Source: Arsenophonus fragariae
GTDB taxonomy: Bacteria; Pseudomonadota; Gammaproteobacteria; Enterobacterales; Enterobacteriaceae
DNA: 64,000 nt
NCBI GenBank assembly: GCA_047291315.1
Contig: JBDPYZ010000001.1
Location: 124,001 to 188,000, forward strand
Reading direction: 5' to 3'
Position numbers and translations under genes: made by a program. Positions 1 through 9,518 of this stretch are shown piece by piece. Under the pieces are notes generated by a model. It searched no databases. It had not been told where the DNA came from and worked only from the letters and a program-made list of their open reading frames with translations. The number at the start of each line of letters is the position of its first letter. The stretch's first letter is position 1.

Positions 1-146
1 TTATTTCCCAAAAATCTTGCATTAATGTCAGTTTGACTACTCGAAGGGGTAGGATTTACTGGACACAACTTAGGGTGAGCATGCTGAGGTATTTTTATAA
101 AATATGAGTGTTCACCAACATGTAACTTATAAATGGGTAGGCTTTA
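1..146 (+). promoter_or_regulatory. 5' leader of rplM-rpsI (window edge)
   Basis: Non-coding leader directly before rplM. A GGTGA block near 73-77 and a TCACC block near 112-116 could pair as a hairpin. In E. coli the rplM-rpsI messenger is controlled through its leader by L13; whether this leader works that way is inference. The ribosome-binding site before the ATG is weak (GGGTAGG). Confidence 0.35.
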
Positions 147-575
147 ATGAAAACTTTTACAGCTAAACCAGAAACCGTAAAACGCGACTGGTACGTTGTT
201 GATGCAGATGGAAAAACTTTAGGCCGTCTTGCAACTGAAATTGCTCCTCGTTTACGCGGCAAACATAAAGTGGAATATACTCCGCATGTCGATACTGGTG
301 ATTACATCATTGTTGTTAATGCAGAAAAAGTTGCTGTTACTGGTAACAAGCGCGAAGACAAAATTTACTATCGCCATACCGGTTATATCGGTGGTATCAA
401 ACAAGCGACCTTCGAAGAAATGATTGCCCGTCACCCTGAGCGTGTAATTGAAATTGCGGTTAAAGGTATGCTACCCAAAGGACCTCTTGGTCGTGCGATG
501 TACCGTAAAATGAAAGTTTATGCGGGTAGTGAGCATAACCACGCGGCACAGCAGCCGCAAGTTCTTGACATTTAA
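147..575 (+). CDS. rplM: 50S ribosomal protein L13
   Basis: Large-subunit ribosomal protein L13, an early assembly protein that binds 23S rRNA. The 142-residue length equals the enterobacterial protein. It starts MKTFTAKPETVKRDWYVVDA and carries the conserved core with GKHKVEYTPHVDTGDY and the KGMLPKGPLGR segment near residue 110. It is followed after 18 bases by rpsI, the usual two-gene operon. The reading frame is intact and shows no unusual substitutions by eye. Identification is certain from sequence similarity to E. coli L13. Confidence 0.98.
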   Translation: MKTFTAKPETVKRDWYVVDADGKTLGRLATEIAPRLRGKHKVEYTPHVDTGDYIIVVNAEKVAVTGNKREDKIYYRHTGYIGGIKQATFEEMIARHPERVIEIAVKGMLPKGPLGRAMYRKMKVYAGSEHNHAAQQPQVLDI

Positions 576-593
576 TCAGGATGGATATAGGCA

Positions 594-986
594 ATGGCTG
601 AAAATCAATACTACGGCACTGGTCGCCGCAAAAGTTCTTCCGCACGTGTCTTCATTAAGACAGGTAGCGGTAATATTACTATCAATCAACGCAGCCTAGA
701 GGAGTATTTTGGCCGAGAAACGGCGCGAATGGTTGTTCGTCAACCGTTAGAATTGGTTGATATGTTGCAGAAACTAGATTTGTACATTACCGTTAAAGGC
801 GGTGGTATTTCTGGTCAAGCAGGAGCAATCCGTCATGGTATTACACGTGCATTGATGGGATATGACGAGACACTACGTTCTAAACTACGTAAAGCTGGGT
901 TTGTTACTCGAGATGCCCGTTCTGTTGAGCGTAAGAAAGTGGGGTTGCGTAAAGCTCGTCGTCGCCCACAATACTCTAAACGTTAA
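594..986 (+). CDS. rpsI: 30S ribosomal protein S9
   Basis: Small-subunit protein S9. The 130-residue length matches E. coli. The N-terminal YYGTGRRKSSSARVF block, the central KGGGISGQAGAIRHGI block and the basic C-terminal tail ending RRRPQYSKR, which reaches the P-site tRNA in the ribosome, are all present. It is co-transcribed with rplM (18-base gap) and is followed by a strong intrinsic terminator. Confidence 0.98.
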   Translation: MAENQYYGTGRRKSSSARVFIKTGSGNITINQRSLEEYFGRETARMVVRQPLELVDMLQKLDLYITVKGGGISGQAGAIRHGITRALMGYDETLRSKLRKAGFVTRDARSVERKKVGLRKARRRPQYSKR

Positions 987-1016
987 TTTTTTGTTTTTAC
1001 AATAGTTTATTAATAT

Positions 1017-1043
1017 AAAACCCGCTTTTAGGCGGGTTTTTAG
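1017..1043 (+). terminator. Rho-independent terminator after rpsI
   Basis: Perfect 9-bp stem AAAACCCGC / GCGGGTTTT with a 6-base loop, with the U tract formed by the 3' arm and the bases after it. It closes the rplM-rpsI operon. Confidence 0.9.
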
Positions 1044-1360
1044 TATGTTATAAATTTATATTATCTTGCGATTATAAATTTAATTTTTTCAATAAAAATT
1101 GCTTTAATTTTGTAGATTTATCATAAAATCTTGTCAAACTTTCCCCTATTTTGAACAAAATCTGATAGACTATAGGCCATTAATTTCTTATCTATTTCTC
1201 ACCCAATTTGGTGGAAATAACATGTATTAATTTGCAGTTCGATGAATAAATGCCTGTTAATCGAGTGAATTGGTTTACAAGCATTTTAAACATGTGAGAA
1301 TGGCCTTATTGATTCTATTTATGGCTGTTTGTTCTTTTTTAATAAAACTTGGAGGTTTTC

Positions 1361-2002
1361 ATGGCTGTCGCTGCCAACAAACGTTCGGTAATGACATTGT
1401 TTTCCGGCCCGACCGACATATTTAGCCATCAAGTGCGGATCGTATTGGCAGAAAAGGGTGTGAGCGTTGAGATTGAGAATGTTGAAGCAGGTAATTTGCC
1501 TCAAGATTTGATTGATCTAAATCCTTACCAAACAGTACCAACACTGGTGGATAGAGAGTTAACATTGTATGATTCCCGCGTTGTAATGGAATATCTTGAT
1601 GAACGCTTTCCGCATCCACCATTAATGCCTGTTTATCCAGTTGCTCGTGGTAGTAGTCGTTTGATGATCCATCGGATAGACAAAGATTGGTATTCTTTGA
1701 TGCATAAGATTCAAAACAAAGCTCCTCAGGCTGAGGCTGCCCGTAAGCAATTAAGAGAGGAGCTGATATCAATCTCGCAAATTTTTAAAGAGATGCCGTT
1801 TTTCATGAGCGAAGAATTTAGTCTAGTTGACTGCTATTTAGCTCCCCTTTTGTGGCGTTTACCTTTTTGGAATATCGGCATCCCCAAAGGAAAAGAAACA
1901 GAGGGCATTCGTTCTTATATGGAACTTGTATTTGAGCGAGATTCTTTTCTTGCTTCATTAACTGAAGCTGAGCGTGAGATGCGTTTATCTACCACAGGTT
2001 AA
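1361..2002 (+). CDS. sspA: Stringent starvation protein A
   Basis: RNA-polymerase-associated regulator with a glutathione-S-transferase fold, involved in the starvation and acid-stress response in E. coli. The ATG at 1361 is chosen because it follows a strong GGAGG at 1351-1355 and gives the family start MAVAANKRSVMTLFSGPTD (213 aa). An in-frame ATG four codons upstream lies before that SD and is unlikely. The N-terminal thioredoxin-like domain spans about residues 10-85 and the helical C-terminal domain about 90-205. sspB follows after 6 bases, the normal operon. Confidence 0.96.
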   Translation: MAVAANKRSVMTLFSGPTDIFSHQVRIVLAEKGVSVEIENVEAGNLPQDLIDLNPYQTVPTLVDRELTLYDSRVVMEYLDERFPHPPLMPVYPVARGSSRLMIHRIDKDWYSLMHKIQNKAPQAEAARKQLREELISISQIFKEMPFFMSEEFSLVDCYLAPLLWRLPFWNIGIPKGKETEGIRSYMELVFERDSFLASLTEAEREMRLSTTG

Positions 2003-2008
2003 TTTATT

Positions 2009-2503
2009 ATGAAGTTGTTAGTAGGAATGTCTCCACGTCGTCCTTACCTTCTTAGGGCTCATTATGAATGGCTTCTCGACAATAATATGACACCCCATTT
2101 AGTTGTGGATGTTAATATTTTTGGTGTAAATGTACCTATGGAATATGCGCATAAAGGACAGATTATTTTAAATATTACACCTTCTGCCGTAGGTAATTTA
2201 AAGCTGACAAATGAAATCGTAAGCTTCAATGCCCGTTTTGGTGGCATTCCTCGCCATGTTGAAGTGCCTATGGGAGCTATTATTGCTATCTATGGGAGTG
2301 AAAATGGAGCAGGAATGATGTTTGAACCTGAGCCTGAATATGAGAGTGGTATAGGTAATTCTGTTGCTCAAAGTGAAAATTTAGTGCTTGTTAGTGATAC
2401 TGAATTATCAAATGAAAAGCAAAAAATAACGTCGTTTTCATCTTCTGATGATGAGCCGCCTACGCCACCAAAAGGACGCCCGACGCTACGTGTTATTAAA
2501 TAA
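2009..2503 (+). CDS. sspB: ClpXP specificity adaptor SspB
   Basis: Adaptor that delivers ssrA-tagged proteins to ClpXP. The folded dimer/tag-binding domain covers about residues 1-110 (starting MKLLVGMSPRRPYLLRAHYEW). A long acidic, serine-rich linker follows, and a basic C-terminal tail ending RPTLRVIK is the ClpX-docking peptide of the family. At 164 aa it is the usual size. It lies 6 bases after sspA and is followed by a hairpin terminator. Confidence 0.96.
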   Translation: MKLLVGMSPRRPYLLRAHYEWLLDNNMTPHLVVDVNIFGVNVPMEYAHKGQIILNITPSAVGNLKLTNEIVSFNARFGGIPRHVEVPMGAIIAIYGSENGAGMMFEPEPEYESGIGNSVAQSENLVLVSDTELSNEKQKITSFSSSDDEPPTPPKGRPTLRVIK

Positions 2504-2519
2504 GGTATATCATGATTGA

Positions 2520-2547
2520 GGGGAGTATAAAATGCTGCCCTTTTTTA
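2520..2547 (+). terminator. Probable terminator of sspAB
   Basis: Stem GGGGAGTAT / ATGCTGCCC with one mismatch and a 3-base loop, followed directly by TTTTTTATTTT. Confidence 0.7.
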
Positions 2548-2734
2548 TTTTATAAATCTATATTTTTTGTTTATTAAATTTTTATTTATCTGATTTATAA
2601 AACTTCGTTTATAAGTTAATTCATTGTTCATGAAAATCTAAACGTAAATTATCCCTCATAATTGTATGTTAGATCCCTCTGTTTTTTATCTATATAAGTT
2701 ATGATTTAAGCTGATTTTTTGTATCGGAGTGTGT

Positions 2735-5068
2735 ATGAAGCTGCTTAAAGGACTTGCTCAGTATTATGTTGATTTAATGATGAAGCTTGGCTTAGTTGGA
2801 TTTTCCTTACTATTAGCCACAGCACTTGTCGCATTAGCCATGGTATTACAGATAGCTGTTGATATTTTATTGTATGGCAATGTTAATAATATTGATTTGG
2901 TTCGTTCTATTTTTTTTGGATTGATTATCACGCCTTGGGCGGTTTATTTTCTTTCTGTTGTTGTCGAGCAACTTGAAGAGTCTCGTCGTCGTTTATCAAG
3001 TATGGTTGATAAATTGGAAGTTATGCGTAAGCGTGATGCAGAGCTTACTGACAAACTTAAAGGAAATATTGCTCAACTTAATTTGGAAATTACAGAGCGT
3101 GAGAAAGTACAAAAGGCGCATTTAAAATTATTAGAAAAATTGCAAAAAGAGATGAAGCGCCGAGAGCAGACGCAACTTGAATTCGAACAGCAGTCTATAT
3201 TATTACAATCATTTTTAGATGCATCTCCTGATCTTGTTTATTATCGTGATGAAAATAATGATTTTTCTTGTTGTAATAGAGCGATGGAATTATTGACAGG
3301 TCGTAGTGAAAAGCAGCTTATTGGACTAACCTATCGTGAAATTTATGGTGAGGAAGTTGCAGAAAAAGAGTTTGAAACTGATGAAAAAGTATTTCGTCAT
3401 AATGTGTCATTGACCTACGAACAATGGTTGGTATATCCAGATGGGCGGAAAGCATGCTTTGAAATACGTAAAGTACCTTTTTATGATCGTGTGGGAAAAC
3501 GTCATGGGTTAGTAGGATTTGGACGCGATATAACCGAGCGTAAACACTATCAGGAAGCGTTAGAAAATGCCAGTAGGGATAAGACAACGTTTATTTCAAC
3601 CATCAGCCACGAGCTTCGTACGCCACTTAATGGGATTGTTGGACTGAGTCGTATATTACTTGATACAGAATTAAGCAATGAACAAACAAATTATTTGAAA
3701 ACTATCTACGTTAGCGCCATTACTTTAGGTAATATTTTCAATGATATCATTGAGATGGATAAGATTGAACGACGAAAAGTCAGTTTAGATATTCAACCTA
3801 TTGATTTTAATGAATTTATTTATGACCTTGAAAATTTATCGGGACTTTTGGTACAACCTAAAGGTTTAAAATTTACCCTAGAAGTAAAAGAAAATTTACC
3901 GAGCAAGATCATTACTGATGCAACACGGTTACGGCAAATACTATGGAATTTAATCGGCAATGCCGTGCGATTTACTCAACAAGGTGAGATTAAAGTCCGT
4001 ATTTTGTATAAAGGACATGAGCAACTTTATATTCAGGTTATTGATAGTGGCATTGGGATCCCAAAAGAAGAGCAAAAAAAAATTTTTGCTATGTATTATC
4101 AGGTAAAGGGTAGTGCTGGTGGCCGGCCAGAAACGGGTACTGGGATTGGTCTTGCTGTTTCTAAGCGCTTAGCGCAAAGCATGGGAGGGGATATACAGGT
4201 TGATAGTACATTAGGGGTAGGTTCTTGCTTCACTGTTTCCGTTATAGCGCCGATTGTTGCAAAAACGGTTGAAATGCCAATACCAGAAGTTGTTTTACTA
4301 CCTAAATTGCATATTCTTTTGGTGGAAGATATTGAATTAAATATTATTGTCGCGCGATCTGTATTAGAAAAATTAGGCCATACCGTTGATGTTGCTATGA
4401 ATGGTAAAGAAGCATTAAAAATGTTCAAAATTGGTAATTACGATCTGGTTTTATTGGATATTCAACTACCTGATATAACAGGGTTAGATATTGCTCGCCA
4501 GCTTCGCCAAACTTACGTGAATGATGAGTTACCTCCTTTAATTGCATTAACAGCTAATGTATTGAAAGACAAAAAAGAGTATCTTGCGGCGGGTATGGAT
4601 GATGTATTGAGTAAACCACTCTCTGTAAGTGCATTAATAAAGATTATTGAAAAATATTTAACTGGTTGTAAAAATAAATCCATCGACATTCCACTAAAAA
4701 AATTTGCTAACCATGATGACGTATTAGATATCAATATGCTCAACCAATATCTCGAATTAGTTGGCCCAGAACTTATTGAAGACAGCATAAAAATCTTTGA
4801 AAATATGATGCCAGGATACCTATCTTTACTGGATTCTAATATTGTGGCTAAAGATCGAAATGGAATTGTTGAGGAAGCTCACAAAATTAAAAGTGCAGCG
4901 GGTGCAGTTGGTTTGCGCCATTCCCAGCAGTTAGCCCAACAGATCCAATCTCCTGATTTACCTGCTTGGTGGGATAATATCCAGGAATGGTTTGATGAAT
5001 TAAAAGTAGATTGGCAAAAAGATGTTAAGGTTTTGAAGCGATGGTTAGCTGAGGCTGAAAAAAAATAG
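2735..5068 (+). CDS. arcB: Hybrid sensor kinase ArcB
   Basis: Membrane sensor of respiratory (quinone) state that phosphorylates ArcA. The ATG at 2735 follows CGGAG; a GTG two codons upstream is in frame but less likely. Two transmembrane segments lie near residues 20-45 and 55-75, then a coiled coil, a PAS domain (about 150-275) and the kinase core with ISHELRTPLNG around His292. The N, G1 and G2 boxes (GTGIGLAVSKRLAQSMGG) are followed by a receiver domain with Asp575 in VLLDIQLPD and a C-terminal HPt domain with His716 in EEAHKIKSAAG. All phosphorelay residues are kept and the length (777 aa) matches E. coli. ArcB is retained although its neighbours elbB and mtgA are lost. Confidence 0.97.
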   Translation: MKLLKGLAQYYVDLMMKLGLVGFSLLLATALVALAMVLQIAVDILLYGNVNNIDLVRSIFFGLIITPWAVYFLSVVVEQLEESRRRLSSMVDKLEVMRKRDAELTDKLKGNIAQLNLEITEREKVQKAHLKLLEKLQKEMKRREQTQLEFEQQSILLQSFLDASPDLVYYRDENNDFSCCNRAMELLTGRSEKQLIGLTYREIYGEEVAEKEFETDEKVFRHNVSLTYEQWLVYPDGRKACFEIRKVPFYDRVGKRHGLVGFGRDITERKHYQEALENASRDKTTFISTISHELRTPLNGIVGLSRILLDTELSNEQTNYLKTIYVSAITLGNIFNDIIEMDKIERRKVSLDIQPIDFNEFIYDLENLSGLLVQPKGLKFTLEVKENLPSKIITDATRLRQILWNLIGNAVRFTQQGEIKVRILYKGHEQLYIQVIDSGIGIPKEEQKKIFAMYYQVKGSAGGRPETGTGIGLAVSKRLAQSMGGDIQVDSTLGVGSCFTVSVIAPIVAKTVEMPIPEVVLLPKLHILLVEDIELNIIVARSVLEKLGHTVDVAMNGKEALKMFKIGNYDLVLLDIQLPDITGLDIARQLRQTYVNDELPPLIALTANVLKDKKEYLAAGMDDVLSKPLSVSALIKIIEKYLTGCKNKSIDIPLKKFANHDDVLDINMLNQYLELVGPELIEDSIKIFENMMPGYLSLLDSNIVAKDRNGIVEEAHKIKSAAGAVGLRHSQQLAQQIQSPDLPAWWDNIQEWFDELKVDWQKDVKVLKRWLAEAEKK

Positions 5069-5086
5069 CCCCAACCGAAGTTGGGG
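5069..5086 (+). terminator. Hairpin immediately after arcB
   Basis: Perfect stem CCCCAAC / GTTGGGG with loop CGAA begins right after the arcB stop. There is no U tract directly behind it, so it may be an RNA-stabilising hairpin and not a classical terminator. Confidence 0.5.
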
Positions 5087-5311
5087 TGCGCGAATATTGC
5101 GCCAACACCAGGGAAATCGTTTTTTTACTCGCGAATTATGATATTAATGAATGTAGATGGCGAGTAAAACAGAAACCTTCATTTTTTGTTAGCCAAGTAA
5201 TATAATAAATATAATCGTTTTTGTTACAAGACTCATTAAAAATTGTGACGAAAGTTGTATATTATCACATTAAATGAATTAGTAATAATCTACTACAAAT
5301 TGGAGTCAGAG

Positions 5312-5971
5312 ATGAAACCTATTGCTGTAATTTTAAGTGGATGTGGTGTATTCGATGGTAGTGAAATTCATGAGTTAGTGCTTACTATGTTATCTTTGAG
5401 TAAAAATAGTGCATAAATGTATTTTTTAGCACCTAATCGAGATCAACTAGATGTTATTAATTATATAAATGGAAAAGAAAAAGTAGAAAAACGTAATATA
5501 ATGGAAAATTCTGCACGTATTTCACGTGGGAAAATAGAGCCTTTGTCATCTACAGATGAAAATAACTTTAGTGCGGTCATCATTCTGGGTGGATTTGGTG
5601 TGGCAAAAAATTTATCTAATTTTGCCTTTAAAGGAAGTGAGTGTGAAATAAATAAAGATTTATTAATATTTTGAATATAAATTAACCAAAAAAGGGAAGC
5701 CGATGGTGTTAATGTGTATTGTGCCAATTATGCTGCCTAAAATTTTAAATAAAGCGGTAAAGTTAACAATAGGTAATGATAAAAAAACTATTGCTCAAAT
5801 AAAACAAATGGATGGAAAACATAATATTTGTTCTTTTGATGATATTGTAGTTGATGAAGATAATTAAAAGTAATAACAACACCTGCTTACATTTTTGTGT
5901 CATTATCAAATCAAGCATGGCAAGGGTATTGATACATTATTAAAAAAGTAATTGAAATGGCTAGCCGTTAG
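5312..5971 (+). pseudogene. elbB: Broken isoprenoid/glyoxalase-like protein ElbB
   Basis: Remnant of ElbB (YhbL), a DJ-1/PfpI-type protein that lies between arcB and mtgA in E. coli. The start MKPIAVILSGCGVFDGSEIHE is clear and preceded by GGAG. The frame stops at about 5416 and continues in another frame from 5417 with RISRGKIEPLS and GGFGVAKNLSNFAFKGSECE. It then shifts again through a segment resembling MCIAPAMLPKI and ends in DDIVVDEDN. At least three disruptions are visible, so no full product is expected. Confidence 0.88.
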
Positions 5972-5996
5972 TTATGTTAGCTTACTTATTATTATT

Positions 5997-6675
5997 ATGG
6001 AATTGGTTAAAAAAACATTATTAATTTCATTTTCCTGTTGGCTAATAACGATTTTGATTTTTAAATTTTTGCCTTTACCTTTTTAGATGGTAATGATAGA
6101 AAGAGAAATTAGCGCTTTTTTATCATAAAATTTTTCTTATGTTTTTTGTTCATCTTGGGTAGAGATTAATGACATTTCACCGAATATGTTAATTGTAGTT
6201 ATTACCGCAGAAGATCAAAATTTTCCAAATCATTGGGGATTTTATTTTCAGGTAATAGAAAGCGCAATCAACCAAAATTTGGCTAGCAAAAAGCCTATTA
6301 GAGGCGCTTCAACAATAACTCAACAAGTAGTAAAAAATCTTTTGTTATGGGATGAACTAACTTGTTTCCGTAAAGGCATTGAAGCCATATGACACCAATA
6401 ATTGGAGTTATGTGGTCTAAAAAGCGGATTTTGACAATTTATTTGAATATTGCTGAGTTCGATGAGAGTATTTTGGTGTAGAAGAATCAGAAAAATATTA
6501 TTTTAAAAAATAAAATCAGTTATATAGATAAAAATTAGCATTATTATCTGTTATTTTGAAAAATTCATTAGTTTATGACGTAAAAAACCATCTAAGGATT
6601 TATCAAATTGTCAAGTATGGATACTGTGGCAAATGAAGCAATTAAGTGATGAGAATTTTCTGAAAAGATATGGCT
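5997..6675 (+). pseudogene. mtgA: Broken monofunctional peptidoglycan glycosyltransferase MtgA
   Basis: Remnant of the GT51 transglycosylase MtgA. The best piece is at 6186-6390, with AEDQNFPNHWGF (the catalytic Glu motif region) and RGASTITQQVVKNLLLWD, both diagnostic of the family. Further similarity (IGVMWSKKRILTIYLNIAEF) continues in other frames with stops. The N-terminal hydrophobic anchor is visible from 5997. The end is approximate. Position after elbB matches E. coli synteny. Confidence 0.87.
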
Positions 6676-7233
6676 TCATTCTTGGCTAATTTGAGTGGTA
6701 GTATATAATATTAAAAATTTCATTTTTTTTGTAATTTTATTATTTACATGTGAGAATTATTTTTTATGGTTATTATTTTTTTACTAAATAATAATTTTTG
6801 TTATTTTAAACACCAAATGATGGGTTAAGTTTGAGAAATAAATCGATAACTCAGGGCTCCTTGATGCTGAATTCGATAAGTGGGCGGCTAGAATAAGTTC
6901 TTGTGCGGATATTTTAAAGAGCAGTTTTTTAGTTATGGGATTGCTGATGCAAGAGGCTTGATATGGCTGTTGTTGGAGCCATCTGTCATGTCGGATTTTT
7001 GCTGCCTTCTATGAGCATTTTTCTTTGAGAGCCGCCCACAGATTTTTACTGTTTAAATTGGTGAGGTTGATCAGTTTTTGACTGGTATCGCCACAAGAGG
7101 AGCAGCTATTAACTGAGACGTTCTTATTTTTAAATTTAAGCTATATACTTAGAAACACTCGCATATGCTAAATAGATATTTTGAATTGGGAAAATAAGTA
7201 AAATCTTATTTTTAACTTAAAAGGTATTGTAGT
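6676..7233. other. Degenerate intergenic DNA with inverted repeat
   Basis: No reading frame that can be named. It is AT-rich except for a patch at about 6850-7120. GTGGGCGGCT at 6880-6889 is exactly inverted as AGCCGCCCAC at 7030-7039, about 140 bases apart. Coding-like stretches on both strands in this patch have stops and were not recognised. Confidence 0.4.
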
Positions 7234-7410
7234 ATGAGGACTTTAGCTGTTTTATTATTCTTGTTTTCTATACCTTTCGCTAATGCTTATGCTTGTCCTG
7301 ATGGCTTTATTTATGATGAAATTAAAAAATCATGTGTTAGTCAAAGTGATTCTAGTGTAACAGTGACAAAAAAAACTTCTAACGGTTGTGAAAAATTTAT
7401 AGATCAATGA
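7234..7410 (+). CDS. Small secreted cysteine-containing peptide
   Basis: A 58-residue ORF with a convincing signal peptide: Met-Arg, a hydrophobic core LAVLLFLFSIPF and a cleavage-like ANA-YA just before the mature part. The mature peptide has three cysteines in the pattern CPDGFIYDEIKKSC...GC. The spacing CPxGxxYxxxxxxC recalls one half of chitin-binding type-2 or small disulphide-rich domains, but that is a weak resemblance. An AAAGG lies 12 bases before the ATG. It stands alone between decayed regions, and I do not recognise a family. An uneven number of cysteines leaves one free or allows dimer formation. Confidence 0.6.
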   Translation: MRTLAVLLFLFSIPFANAYACPDGFIYDEIKKSCVSQSDSSVTVTKKTSNGCEKFIDQ

Positions 7411-8320
7411 TTACTATTACCAAAGTGCAAAAATTAATTATGTTAGTATGTAGCTGGGAAATGAACGACCATTTTAGGAAACTATAGAAGATTTTGGCGG
7501 CTAAATTGCGGCGATACGTGAGCGATTAGCGAATTGTTGAACGTCCATAGCTCACGAAACTGGCCTTAACTCTACTAAGCAATCGACATGATATGATAGC
7601 CTAGGATAGTGTTGATTGTCGAAAATGAGATATTGAAACAGGTATGGTTGATAATTTGGTGAATAAAAGTACTATGGATTTTCTCATGTAAGGTTCTTAT
7701 TGCCAACAATAAAGGAATCATATAAATTTAAAAATAAGCAATTCCATCGAATTGGTTAGCTAACTTTGGCCGTTGGTTTTATTTTGTCTGAAACTCTAGT
7801 AAATGAATTAGTTATTGAAGATATGAATTGATGATTTTTAGAGGTTATTTTGAATAGCGATTTAGGGTGTCTCCCTTTTTCTTGATAATATAGAAATCTT
7901 TGGCAGGATAAATTTTAGTTTGTTAAGCCAGGCGGTAACCATTCCCTTGGCAGTGATACTAGGGAATATTGCTGAATGTGTAATTTACACTGAGTGATCA
8001 CTCAGTGATATTGGTTAGCATAATTTGTTGTTAAATAAATAGTTGTCGTAATCCCAGATTGATTAAATTAGACTCTTTACACAAGTGATTAAATTTCAAT
8101 ACAGAGTGCTTATGTTGAAGGATAAGTAGATCCTGCTAACTTTCTTAATTTTAAAAAATTATTGTGAAATTAGCTAATGATTATCGAATATTGAAAGGTT
8201 AGCTACGATTAATAAAAAGATAAAATGCGGCTAGTGAGTATGCTAATTATTCCTATCCGACAACTGATTGCCGGATAGTTAGCATGGTAATAACTTCTTC
8301 AGTTTGGTGAGAAAAGGAGA
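7411..8320. other. Gene-poor decayed stretch with a 20-bp palindrome
   Basis: No ORF with support on either strand. Short coding-like fragments with many stops suggest an old pseudogene that could not be identified. The stretch holds a perfect 20-bp palindrome at 7988-8007 and a 7-bp stem hairpin (CTATCCG/CGGATAG, 8253-8278) downstream of dolP. Confidence 0.4.
7988..8007. repeat. Perfect 20-bp palindrome
   Basis: CACTGAGTGATCACTCAGTG reads identically on both strands with no spacer. No gene starts beside it, so its role as an operator, a recombination-type site or a relic is unknown. Confidence 0.8.
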
Positions 8321-8896
8321 TTAATTAAGATAGGTAAATGCGGTAGTGACACGTTTAACGCCATCTGTTTCACTGGCAATTTTTGCAGCCGCGGCTCCCT
8401 CTTGCTGGGTTAGAATGCCAAGTAAAAACACCTCTCCACCTTCTGTAATAACTTTGACGGTTGATGATTTAACCGAATCACTGGTAAGAATTTGCGATTT
8501 TATTTTAGTTGTTATCCAGGTATCTTTAGAAGCCGTACCAAGATCAACCGGTGTTGCTTGGCGAATCTCATTATAAACCGCCTCAACACCTTCTACTTTT
8601 GTTGCTATCTGTTTCGCTCTTTCAGCTAATGCAAGATCAGGAGCTTGGCCGGTAAGTAGTATCTTACCTTCATAAGCAGTGGTAATAATACGTGTATTGC
8701 GGGTAATTTCTTGATCTTTGTTAATAGCAGAACTAACTCGGGCTTCTAATGTTCCATCATCGACCTGGCGACCTACACTTCTTGGATCTGTTGCACTTTT
8801 TGTAGCGACTGCCGCTGAGCCTATAACAGCAGCACCAAGGCATCCTTGTAAAAAAAGGGTACTGCATATTATGGCAATTAGAGGAAATAGTCTCAT
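8321..8896 (-). CDS. dolP: Outer-membrane lipoprotein DolP (BON domains)
   Basis: Division- and outer-membrane-stress-associated lipoprotein (formerly YraP) that supports outer-membrane integrity. The signal peptide ends in the lipobox LQGC (Cys19). Two BON domains follow at about residues 45-115 (DGTLEARVSSAI...ILLTGQAPD) and 122-190 (DTWITTKIKSQILTS...VFLLGILT). The length of 191 aa equals E. coli. It starts 9 bases after the diaA stop, so the two are one transcription unit. The gene is intact. Confidence 0.96.
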   Translation of the reverse strand: MRLFPLIAIICSTLFLQGCLGAAVIGSAAVATKSATDPRSVGRQVDDGTLEARVSSAINKDQEITRNTRIITTAYEGKILLTGQAPDLALAERAKQIATKVEGVEAVYNEIRQATPVDLGTASKDTWITTKIKSQILTSDSVKSSTVKVITEGGEVFLLGILTQQEGAAAAKIASETDGVKRVTTAFTYLN

Positions 8897-8905
8897 TATT
8901 ACTCC

Positions 8906-9496
8906 TTAGTCATCTTGATGCGGAAAAAGTGTATTATCGATTAGATCCCATAAACAGTTAACTGTTAATAGGTGAACTTCTTGAATTCTGATGCTTCTTT
9001 GCGAAGGTATTCGAATTTCTACGTCTTGTGTGCCTAATAAGCCGGCTAATTCTCCTCCATCATGACCGGTTAAGGCCACAATAGTCATATTACGTGCTAG
9101 TGAAGCTTCAACCGCTTTTATAACAACGCGACTATCGCCTTTGGTGGAAATTGCAAGCAGTACGTCACCAGATTGGCCTAATGCACACACTTGTTTTGCA
9201 TACATTTCTTCGGGTTTTTGGCTATTAGCAATCGAGGTTATGATCGCATTATCTGTGTTGAGACATAAAGCGGGAAGGCTCGGACGTTCAGCTTCAAATT
9301 GATTGATCATACTGGTTGCAAAGTGTTGTGCAATTACTGCTGAGCCACCACTGCCACAACATAAAATTTTATGACCGTTTAGTAAGGCGTGAACGATCAT
9401 AATTACTGCACGAGAAATAGCATTGGGTAATGCTTCAGCAGCGGCAATTTGTGTTTGAATACTTTCGGTAAAACAGGCTTTGATTTTTTCCAACAC
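8906..9496 (-). CDS. diaA: DnaA initiator-associating protein DiaA
   Basis: SIS-domain protein that binds DnaA and promotes timely replication initiation. At 196 aa it is the same length as E. coli, with matching start (EKIKACFTESIQTQIAAAEALP) and end (DLIDNTLFPHQDD). The start codon is GTG at 9496. The first SIS loop reads CCGSGGSAVIAQHFATSMINQ where E. coli has CCGNGTSAANAQHF, a mild change. It lies between dead yraN and intact dolP, as in the standard lpoA-yraN-diaA-dolP order. Confidence 0.96.
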   Translation of the reverse strand: MLEKIKACFTESIQTQIAAAEALPNAISRAVIMIVHALLNGHKILCCGSGGSAVIAQHFATSMINQFEAERPSLPALCLNTDNAIITSIANSQKPEEMYAKQVCALGQSGDVLLAISTKGDSRVVIKAVEASLARNMTIVALTGHDGGELAGLLGTQDVEIRIPSQRSIRIQEVHLLTVNCLWDLIDNTLFPHQDD

Positions 9497-9518
9497 GTTA
9501 AGACCTACTTACATATAA

